From Sabellastarte sp. h YS-2021 (lineage: Eukaryota; Annelida; Polychaeta; Sabellida; Sabellidae), in the NCBI GenBank assembly GCA_964017235.1, contig OZ024929.1, positions 109,601,793 through 109,665,792 on the forward strand: a DNA stretch of 64,000 nucleotides. The letters run 5' to 3'. Under the pieces are notes generated by a model that saw nothing but the letters and a program-made list of their open reading frames with translations, ran no database searches and was not told the DNA's origin. How positions within the stretch are numbered: the stretch's first letter is position 1; every line of letters starts with the position of its first letter. The translations under genes and the position numbers were made by a program. Below, in pieces: positions 12,901 through 18,777 of the stretch.

Positions 12901-15900
12901 TGATAAGAGGTTAGCTGCACATTCACATTATCAGAAATGTCTAACCTGAAGTTTTTTTGTAGTTTTTCACAGCATAAACTAGTGATGTAAAATTTTAAAA
13001 GGCCTCCATTTTCAGACTCAATTCTGCATTTCGACAGTCACATTATTTTGAAATGTTCCATCAGTGACAAAATTGACAGTTTTTAAGTTTACAATAAAAA
13101 GAGGGTTTTCAACTGTGCAATGTGAAAAACAACAAATTTGCAAATTTAATAAGTAAATTAAACTTTCACAAGTTTATACCTAAGCTACTGGACCATTAGC
13201 TACAATACCGGCCAAACACCAGAGGACATTTTGTGTCTCCACTGACGGGACCGGTTAGGATGCCACCATTTAGTAGGTGGCATGCAGTACTTCCTTCCTG
13301 GCTAGTGAGGTCAAAGCATCTTTTTCGTTCTTATAACCTTAGATGACCCCAGTAAGATGAATGTGGGTAAGTTGGAAGGACCTCTCTTGTCTATTAACAC
13401 TGGCTTCAGAAGTGCATGAAGAGTATCTCTCTGTAAGGGTAATGTTCAAACCTTTTCTGCATAGCCAGTCGTCGGTAGGCAATTTGATGGATATCTTTCT
13501 GGCCTGTTGTGTCTTGGGACCGGCAAAGGGATTATCATCAGCTGGTGAGGAACTAACATCAAAATCTGAGATGTGGTGCCAGCCCATTAAATATCTGACG
13601 CCCTGACAGTCTTCCTATAATTCTGCTCCTCTGAAATCTGGTCGATATCCTCTGTAACCAGACCAGGAAGCTGCTCTGTCAATTCACCCTCTTTATCTAG
13701 GACATGTACGGGTTAATGCTTGGGTCGGTTGAACCAGTTCAATGTCAAGAGTCTTTTTCTTGAGGGGGAGCAGTACTGGCAACTGACATAGTAGGGTGCC
13801 GTCTTTTCAGAATGGGAACTTGGTCAGTGTTAGTCGGCTGGCCGGTCTGTTGGTTGGTCGATGGTAGAAAGGTCAGTCCAACACTACTGCCTGGCTGGAG
13901 CAGTGAAACCATTACCAGCTGGAAAGTAGGCTGGTCAGTAGGATTCTTGAGAGATTTGCCAATGATGTGAGCTTCTACCTGTGACAGTTTCTCTGACTAT
14001 TTCTGGTCAAGCACTTGAAAATCTTTGAAACAACTGATCTTAGAAGGTGTTGCCTGTTTCTTTTCTTTTGGGGCAGATTTCTTGGCATCTTGGTTAGACT
14101 TAGTCATGTTACCAGAAGTATCAGAATCTATAGGAACTAGCACTAAAACATTATTTGGATCTATGGAGAGGGGCTGGCCATTTTCTTCACAGATGTTTTG
14201 TCCTTTTTAAATTTGTAAGATGGAGTTGCCTGTGCCGCTTGATCAGTAGCAAAAGCAAAAATAGCATCAGAGATGCCTGTACCCCACAGCCTGGGGAAAT
14301 ATTTTTAACACCATGAGATATAGAAGTAGTGTATCAGTACAAAGTTCAGGATACTTTCAGAGCACTGTCAGTTACATAAAGGTCCAAACAATGTTTAAAT
14401 AGAGAAAATTATGTCTAAGAGAAACACAATGCATGTAAAGATGAAGTATTAAAACAAGACAATTCAACAAGATGACAGCCATAATCAGTAAACTAAACAT
14501 TACGACACTCTTTATCTACATCTGGCATGGCCGAATTATGGTTTGGATGTTTTGAATATTACCATGCATACAGAAGTGGCAATACATTCAATGAATGCTT
14601 ATGTGTGGTGTTGGAGCAAAGTCTGTGGCTCACTTGATGAAATTCCATCTGTTACAATCAGAAGTTGTAAAAGTAAAATTCTTAATGAATTCTAATATGA
14701 CTTTAACAGTGCTTAATCTGCATCAAAAGACAGACCCAAAGGTGCAACAAGATTTTAAAGGTCAAATTAAGGTTACACCATGATGCTGCACACCTACAAC
14801 CCTTAACCAATGTCTCTACCAAGCATCAACTTCCTACACCTTACGGTTTCTGAGATATAGCCCGGACAAGATTTTATAGGTTAAGATCACTACAGCAAGG
14901 TCAAATCAAGGTCACATCATGATGTTGCACACCTACACCCCCAAACCAATGTGCATACCAAGTATCAACTTCCTACACCTTACAGTTTCTGAGATATAGC
15001 CCGAAGATTTTATAGGTCAAGGTCACTACGGCAAGGTCAAAGGTCAAATCAAGGTCAGATCATGACGTTGCACACCTACACCCCCTAACCAATGTCCATA
15101 CCAAGTATAAACTTCCAACACCTTACGGTTTCCGAGATATAGCCCGGACAAGATTTTATAAGTCAAGGTCACTACGGGAAGGTCAAATCAAGGTCAGACC
15201 ATGACATTGCACACCTATACCCCCTAACCAATGTCCCTACTAAGTATCAACTTCCTACACCTTGCGGTTTCCAAGATATAGGCCGGACAATATTTTATAG
15301 GTCAAGGTCACTACAGCAAGGTCAAAGGTTAAATTAAGGTCAGACCATGACGTTGCACACCTACACCCCCTAACTAATGTCCCTACCAAGCATGAACTTC
15401 CTACACCTTACGGTTTCCGAGATATAGCCCGGACAAGGTTTTATAGGTCAAGGTCACTACAGCAAGATCAAAGGTCAAATAGAGGTCAGACCATGACGTT
15501 GCACACCTACACCCCCTAACCAATATCTCAACCAAGTATCAACTTCCTACAACTTACTGTTTCTGAGATACAGCCCGGACAAACTTTTTCCCACCACCCG
15601 CCCATCTGGACACCATGGGTGAAAACAATACCCCGACAGCCCTTAAATGTTGTGGCGTAAAAAGTCAAATGTATGACTCTGTCAAGCAAGGACACTAGAC
15701 TCAAAATTAGAATTTTTAATAGAAAGCAATAGTGAACAGCCCTAAATAAAAGATGCAAATTGATAAATCATCTTTGGACATTTTAGATTAAGCAATTCTG
15801 ATTTTGGAGTCTGATTCCAAGCATACAATCCAAATTTTAACATATGTAAAAAGTTATGATGTTAGAAAAAAAAGTTCAAAAACCGTTCTTTGTTTATTTT

Positions 15901-18114
15901 CATAAACCTTCAAAACAGCCAACATTGCATACACTATACAGGTCATCTTAATGAAGCACTGTCAGATTGCAGTAAATGTAAATGTTTTTGTATTTTCATC
16001 CATAAGCAATTTATAAGTGTATGAAGTTTCCAACAGTTAAGTTCAAAGCAAGATCCAAAAGTTGAATACATTCTTGCCAGAAACAACACCAGAGAGAAAT
16101 ATACACCTTTACAATAACACAGTTATATAATAATAACTGTAAATTTCAGTATGTATTTAAATCATGCGATATCACTACAAAATGACAAGAAACCAAAATC
16201 CCTGATGTCTCACCTTATCACACTGTAGACATTGTCAAACAATGACAATATGCACATGGGGCCTTTTGTCCTAAAGGAAGACTTGAATTCTACAAGAATT
16301 AAAACAAAACAAAGAAAAATAAGATACAAGCACTAATACCAATGAAGAAATAGATAAAACAAGAGGGTTAGAAATGCCCCAAAAGGTGGGTTGCGCAGGC
16401 AGCAATAAGGTTAGCGACTGCTGTGATTAAATTTAAAAAGAAGGAAAGAAATGTTAGGTCACCAAGTTAAGGTAAATGTATTAGATGTGCTAAGAAATGT
16501 AAAACTTGTAATCTAGGTTACATAATCGTATCTATGCTATAAACGGACAAACGAATAGACGGAATTACATCAATTTCGAAAGCAACTTGATCTATCTAAC
16601 TGTCAAGTTTGAATTCGATTGGACAAAGTTAGAGTTAGAGTCCGGAACAGAAATGTTGACAGACAGACAGACAAACAGACAAACGAACAGACGGAATTAC
16701 ACCAATTTCAAAAGCAACTTAGCTATGATGGTTATCTATCTCCCTGTCAAGTTTGAATTCGATTGGACAAAGCGCTTTCGAGTTAGAGTCCAGAAACGGA
16801 AATGTTGACGGACAGACAAACGAACAGATGGAATTATACCAATTTCAAAAGCAACTTAGCTATGATGGTGATCTATCTCCCTGTCATGTTTAAATGACAA
16901 AGACCTTTTCGAGTTAGACTCCGGAAATGGAAATGTTGACGGACAAACAGATAAACTAACAGATGGAATTACACCAATTTCGAAAGGAACCTAGCTATGA
17001 TGGTGATCTATCTCCCTGTCAAGTTTGAATTCGATTGGACAAAGTGTTTTCAGGTTAGTGTCCAGAAACGGAAATGTTGACAGACAAACAGACAAACGAA
17101 CAGACGGAATTACACCGATTTCGAAAGGAACCTAGCTATGATGGTGATCTATCTCCCTGTCGAGTTTGAATTCGATTGGACAAAGTGTTTTCAGGTTAGA
17201 GTCCGGAAATGGAAATGTTGACGGACAGACAAACAGACAGATGGAATTACACCAATTTCGAAAGGAACCTAGCTATGAAGGTGATCTATCTCCCTGTCAA
17301 GTTTGAATTCAATTGGGCAAAGTGTTTTCGAATTAGAGTGCGGAGAAACAGACGGACGTCGGACACATCAATCTAATAGGGGGGGGGGGGGGGTTGGGGG
17401 GTTGGTTGGTTGGTTGGTTACATGCAACCCGCCTAATAAAATCAGGATAACTTTTTAATATGGAATAAGGGCGCTGAATTACGGTACACGAACCCTGTCA
17501 GATTGTATCTGGTTAGCAGATTCAATATCCAAACATTTATGAGAGGATTGGTGTATTCTGGAGATTATATTAGATGAAAAATAATAAAGTTTCCACCAAA
17601 TTGCACTTTCAGCTCTTTTAATGACTTATTATTGAAGTTTTTTCATGGTAACAGGAAACATACAGGGTAACTTTTTTGGACCCACCAAACAATTTTTAAT
17701 GTGCATTTTTTTTCATTTGTTGAATTCTCTTGTGGTTAGTCACTGTAAAATTATAAATTAAAAGCACCAAATTAGTTATACAACATTCTGCATATATACA
17801 GTAGAAGTTGAACTTCTATTACTCAATCATGTTGGGACAGTAACAATCAGATAGGATAATAGAAAGGTTGGATAATAGAAAGCAGGCTAAAACAGCAGGT
17901 TTAAATGGAGTTGGGTGTAGGTTTGAGGTCAGATAACTGAAAATTTGGATAATAGTTGGATAATAGAGGTTCTACTGTACTTACCTTGCACCTTTGATGG
18001 TAGAAACCGAACAGAAGAAATTTCATCGACAACATATTGGTTTATTCCAGTTTTCTTGGTAAGATCTTCTCTTGATAGTGGAATAACAAAATCAAAACTC
18101 ATTCTGATCAGTAC
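702..18114 (-). CDS. NCAPD2: Condensin complex subunit 1 (condensin I subunit D2), 5' part of gene, 13 exons, partial
   Basis: Non-SMC HEAT-repeat subunit of condensin I, which compacts mitotic chromosomes with SMC2/SMC4, CAP-H and CAP-G (family knowledge). Seen: 13 exons on the minus strand at 17985-18114, 16214-16289, 12773-12831, 12243-12418, 11203-11354, 9795-9916, 6753-6876, 6394-6541, 5119-5241, 4564-4773, 2673-2763, 1998-2136 and 702-910. Each has GT/AG borders, and the phases join without a break to about 582 residues. Conserved blocks occur in the order expected for this family: an N-terminal PLSREDL...NQYVV, then DWEMERERAV, CCYKLLENP, KIIQLLQHFEHL, SRDTSGTRAYAAFLVELAE, TRDQFLD, ALPLPRQ and NNPFAAK. 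The animal protein is about 1400 residues, so roughly 800 C-terminal residues lie past position 1. The start is the ATG at 18102-18100, 12 nt behind a strong acceptor, which implies a noncoding 5' exon further right that was not found. Confidence 0.93.
1089..1698 (-). repeat. tRNA-derived SINE (family 1), split by a hAT MITE
   Basis: The SINE body (1089-1123 and 1497-1698) matches the copies at 34788-35030 and 36636-36870. The tRNA-like head is at the right end, read on the minus strand. A 372-bp MITE (1124-1495) interrupts it inside the phrase gctttcaacactgta, which is continuous in the other copies. Confidence 0.75.
1124..1495. mobile_element. hAT-type MITE, nested in a SINE
   Basis: Related to the element at 28826-29194 in inverted orientation. 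The right end reads as TAGGGCAGGGTCGG on the minus strand; the left end TTAGGGTCAGTAGC is a slightly deleted version. It is flanked by gctttcaa (1116-1123) and actttcaa (1496-1503), an 8-bp target duplication with one mismatch. It has no coding capacity. Confidence 0.75.
1998..2136 (-). CDS. NCAPD2: NCAPD2 coding exon 12
   Basis: Residues 467-512: DLAGKSAEEEWLKI, then an acidic, low-conservation linker. EEEW occurs at the equivalent place in vertebrate proteins (family knowledge). Acceptor tatatctcag, donor GATGG|gtaagt. Confidence 0.87.
2673..2763 (-). CDS. NCAPD2: NCAPD2 coding exon 11
   Basis: Residues 437-466: a highly charged stretch rich in Glu and Lys (VEELRENYEKEKEKLDGMM). It corresponds to the variable linker after the conserved NPF motif. 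Acceptor ttatgtag, donor GATG|gtaagg; phases match both neighbours. Confidence 0.85.
2885..3024 (+). repeat. Truncated tRNA-derived SINE (family 1), tail part only
   Basis: Reverse complement of the SINE body at 36636-36870, ending in gaaagcgatgtaaaacccc. The tRNA-like head is missing, as in 5'-truncated copies. Confidence 0.7.
3211..3620. repeat. Tandem array, 123-124 bp period, about 3.3 copies
   Basis: Units start with tacaaggctggtttaagatg at about 3211, 3335, 3458 and 3581. Each full unit holds the perfect 18-bp palindrome ctcattaatattaatgag. The 123-bp period is a multiple of three, which creates a spurious open frame. Confidence 0.85.
3621..4563. other. Intron 10 of NCAPD2, unannotated
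   Basis: AT-rich with no recognised coding segment. The words taacttctaggacatgcag (about 3839) and tagtttctaggacatacggg (about 4171) are similar and may bound a small unidentified repeat. Confidence 0.35.
4564..4773 (-). CDS. NCAPD2: NCAPD2 coding exon 10
   Basis: Residues 367-436, phase 0 at both ends. It contains HAFVRSKALQLW, ALPLPRQHGLLDLVIGRL and DKSSQVRKYAIQLI, then NNPFAAK at the donor AAA|gtaagg. This is a HEAT-repeat segment of the family. Confidence 0.94.
5119..5241 (-). CDS. NCAPD2: NCAPD2 coding exon 9
   Basis: Residues 326-366, with YTMRNSVLGVLAEMLVQVLS and KKTRDQFLDKLE. Exactly 41 codons in phase 0 at both ends. Acceptor cacttccag, donor GGAG|gtacat. Confidence 0.92.
5728..6386. 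repeat. Minisatellite, 28-bp unit, interrupted by a MITE
   Basis: Unit approximately taccataccaccctaatgtatattaatg, repeated about 15 times from 5977 to 6386, with earlier degenerate units from about 5728. A 187-bp MITE splits the array. Its right edge is within about 10 bp of the exon 8 splice donor of NCAPD2. Confidence 0.9.
5790..5976. mobile_element. Short hAT-type MITE inside the 28-bp minisatellite
   Basis: Ends TAGGGCTGCGA (left) and TAGGACTGGGA (right, minus strand). Flanked by gtattaat (5782-5789) and atattaat (5977-5984), a target duplication with one mismatch. 187 bp, no coding capacity. Confidence 0.65.
6394..6541 (-). CDS. NCAPD2: NCAPD2 coding exon 8
   Basis: Residues 276-325. 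REIGRMDAKDLSRDTSGTRA and FLVELAEKIPAVMLPSISV are diagnostic of condensin subunit D2. The exon ends in phase 0 at GGAGAG|gtaata. A 28-bp minisatellite begins within about 10 bp of the donor. Confidence 0.94.
6753..6876 (-). CDS. NCAPD2: NCAPD2 coding exon 7
   Basis: Residues 235-275, with KIIQLLQHFEHLASPLATAV and GVKSITGEIM. Two acceptor AGs lie close together; only ctataaag|GTTGCAG keeps the phase of exon 6. The donor is ATGAG|gtgaaa. Confidence 0.88.
6952..8672. mobile_element. Satellite-bearing non-autonomous element, copy 1 (pearl/Helentron-like architecture)
   Basis: Shares its left flank (ctagaaatagg...ctgttgatagtagctgcgac) and right flank (ccggac...aaaataatatgtccaccc) with the copy at 23745-25092. 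Between the flanks lie about seven ~150-bp tandem units (about 7180-8255) built around gaaatcgctctatctc and caaaatggccgcca. Bivalve pearl elements and Drosophila DINE-TR-type Helentrons have this flank-array-flank plan (family knowledge); assignment to that group is inference. It lies in intron 6 of NCAPD2. Open frames inside are repeat artefacts. Confidence 0.65.
8861..9162. mobile_element. Possible hAT-type MITE with TTCCCTGTG-rich interior
   Basis: The left end CATGGTTCCCACT and right end CAGGGTTCCCACT (minus strand) resemble hAT termini. The interior is low-complexity, repeating ttccctgtgttttccctgtg. The flanking duplication is only partial (gataac on both sides). Confidence 0.45.
9416..9722. 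repeat. 27-bp VNTR, 11 near-identical copies
   Basis: Unit catttggaaaactagaggcaaggccca, eleven copies, almost perfect except the last (ggctca for ggccca). Because 27 is a multiple of three, open frames cross it on both strands (FGKLEARPT on plus). It is intronic (NCAPD2 intron 6), so it is not regarded as coding. Confidence 0.95.
9795..9916 (-). CDS. NCAPD2: NCAPD2 coding exon 6
   Basis: Residues 194-234, with LISNCCYKLLENPSV and VVIQLLGTMVKKYNHGLG. Acceptor atatttgtag, donor CCTAG|gtatg. The intron that follows carries a 27-bp VNTR only about 75 bp from this donor. Confidence 0.92.
10335..10737. mobile_element. hAT-type MITE, 403 bp
   Basis: Terminal inverted repeats TAAGGCTGTGACGGGT (left) and TAAGGCTGCGACCGGT (right, minus strand). 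Flanked by a perfect 8-bp target duplication gtaagaat at 10327-10334 and 10738-10745. No coding capacity. Confidence 0.85.
11203..11354 (-). CDS. NCAPD2: NCAPD2 coding exon 5
   Basis: Residues 144-193. A basic stretch GKKKTQK precedes DWEMERERAVRAFLQILQL and LWDPPVVEEEYV, one of the most conserved blocks of the family. The acceptor is tttcaacag. The donor is the weaker AA|gtgggt, supported because the next exon restores an Asn codon. Confidence 0.9.
11527..11592 (-). repeat. 5S rRNA-like segment (5S-derived SINE or pseudogene)
   Basis: On the minus strand, cactgaagttaggcagcaat, then gttagtactgggatgggtga and ccgc match the 3' half of animal 5S rRNA, including the region of the pol III internal promoter (intermediate element and C box). 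The 5' half is barely recognisable and the rRNA 3' end is replaced by unrelated sequence, so this is not a functional 5S gene. It lies in intron 4 of NCAPD2; flanking sequence 11461-11690 may belong to the same SINE. Confidence 0.6.
11921..12212. mobile_element. hAT-type MITE next to an NCAPD2 splice donor
   Basis: Ends CAGTGTTCGAA (left) and CAGTGTATGAAC (right, minus strand). A perfect 8-bp target duplication tgccaata is at 11913-11920 and 12213-12220. GC-richer subterminal blocks (gcgcgggcccagtggccagg) flank an AT-rich middle. The duplication ends 22 bp from the exon 4 boundary. Confidence 0.82.
12243..12418 (-). CDS. NCAPD2: NCAPD2 coding exon 4
   Basis: Residues 85-143, including ANHLVEYLEGDMDPQLRANH and CYLICQFIDIYE. 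It lies at the start of the condensin N-terminal domain and ends in phase 0 at CGG|gtaagc. A hAT-type MITE sits 22 bp downstream in the transcript, just behind this donor. Confidence 0.92.
12595..12745. repeat. Short minisatellite, ~28-bp unit
   Basis: Degenerate repeats of gtattcaagtatttctgtctttaa, about five copies, in intron 3 of NCAPD2. Confidence 0.75.
12773..12831 (-). CDS. NCAPD2: NCAPD2 coding exon 3
   Basis: A short 59-nt exon for residues 65-84 (RHFHEVEPGLKEDTWDVLLK). It was recovered by extending the splice phase, not from an open reading frame. Acceptor tttcag, donor GAAAG|gt. Confidence 0.85.
13138..14290 (-). pseudogene. DIRS retrotransposon deletion derivative (gag joined to right terminal repeat)
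   Basis: At 13138 the sequence opens with ttgcaaatttaataagtaaa, the outer end of the right terminal repeat of the DIRS at 55305-61520 read on the opposite strand. Further terminal-repeat words follow (tgtgtctccac, cagtacttccttcctg, gcatctttttcgtt). From 13587 down to 13339 the minus strand encodes a decayed gag piece (GWHHISDFD, DDNPFAGPK, LPTDDWLC) matching gag of the intact element. RT, RNase H and recombinase regions are absent between gag and the terminal repeat. It lies in intron 2 of NCAPD2; the upper boundary is approximate. Confidence 0.75.
14783..15590. repeat. Tandem array, ~145-bp period, about 5.5 copies, rich in AGGTCA half-sites
   Basis: Units contain cacacctacaccccctaacc, cttacggtttccgagatata, gcccggacaagattttatag and a block of aaggtca motifs. 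Every unit has TCAAGGTCA or a close variant, and one has AGGTCAAAGGTCA at 15034-15046. Located in intron 2 of NCAPD2. Confidence 0.88.
16214..16289 (-). CDS. NCAPD2: NCAPD2 coding exon 2
   Basis: Residues 40-64, containing GPMCILSLFDNVYSVI. The acceptor is ttcttgtag and the donor ATAAG|gtgag. The one base left from exon 1 plus AA forms a Glu codon, and the two bases AG carry into exon 3. Confidence 0.88.
16556..17350. repeat. Tandem array, ~140-bp period, about 5.5 copies
   Basis: Units contain gttgacggacagacaaacga, ggaattacaccaatttcgaa, gctatgatggtgatctatct and agtttgaattcgattggaca. It lies in intron 1 of NCAPD2 and ends near a poly-G tract. Confidence 0.88.
17379..17419 (+). repeat. Poly-G tract followed by GGTT repeats (G-quadruplex prone)
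   Basis: A run of about 15 G, then ttgggggg and several ttgg repeats within 41 bp. It could form a G-quadruplex on the plus strand, that is on the non-template strand opposite NCAPD2 transcription. Confidence 0.8.
17985..18114 (-). CDS. NCAPD2: NCAPD2 coding exon 1 (ATG at 18102)
   Basis: The exon begins after a pyrimidine-rich acceptor (ttttttccag) with 12 nt of 5' UTR, then codes residues 1-39 plus one base. MSFDFVIPLSREDL and GINQYVVDE match the conserved N terminus of the family. The donor CAAG|gtaagt at 17985 is canonical. Confidence 0.92.
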
Positions 18115-18525
18115 CTGGAAAAAAATAACAAAGCTCAAAAAGAGAGAGGCATTAAAGTTATTTGACAAAATAGGCTCATTCTATTATCTATATCATATGT
18201 GGCGTGTGTCCGTCGAGGGAAGTAGCGTTTTTAAAATTAATCCGTTTCTCGTTGTAAACCTCACCATAAATACAACAATCTGCCTCTCCAAACTATTATC
18301 ATTCCCTAAAATAGTTGATTTTTCGTCATATACTTTAAATTTTCAACCAAATCTTTTCTATCCAGACATATTACTTAAATATCACTACAATCCCCTAATT
18401 TCGCCCGCATTCCCCGTTATCGGCCCAATAATATACTACCTTCTTACACATTTCATTTAAACTTTAAGCACTTCCCCATTCTATCTTCCTATTTAAAACA
18501 ACTTATAAAGTACTCCTTCCCACAT

Positions 18526-18777
18526 ATGATGTTATTTTTACAATTTCTGTTGTTTTTCTTGCCTTCCATATCTGTTTTTCGCCACTATGGCAGTACTCAG
18601 ATTGTCTGTCCCCCAGTTGTCAGTTTCTTTCAACCTCCGCATACACCAACCGCCTCTTGCCTACATTTTTTGTTCAAAAAGAACGTCCACATTCCATCGA
18701 AACTTCCACCTCTCAGCCTCCTTACACTTCTACTACTAGCTGGTGATATTAATCCAAACCCTGGTCCTTCTGATTGA
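18526..18777 (+). CDS. LINE leader ORF: hydrophobic N terminus and 2A-like motif, ending at an in-frame TGA
   Basis: 83 residues. The N terminus is hydrophobic (MMLFLQFLLFFLPSISVF, signal-like) and the C-terminal part reads LLTLLLLAGDINPNPGP followed by Ser-Asp and TGA (18775-18777). GDINPNPGP (18742-18768) resembles the ribosome-skipping 2A motif D-x-E-x-N-P-G-P, with Asn in place of Glu. 2A-like sequences before the endonuclease are known in sea urchin and mollusc non-LTR elements (family knowledge). The frame continues straight into the endonuclease ORF, so the TGA is either a disabling mutation or a recoded stop. Confidence 0.6.
   Translation: MMLFLQFLLFFLPSISVFRHYGSTQIVCPPVVSFFQPPHTPTASCLHFLFKKNVHIPSKLPPLSLLTLLLLAGDINPNPGPSD

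Noticed and set aside
17945..18460. 171-codon plus-strand ORF overlapping NCAPD2 exon 1
   Set aside because: It is antisense to a well-supported exon and runs into the LINE 5' region.
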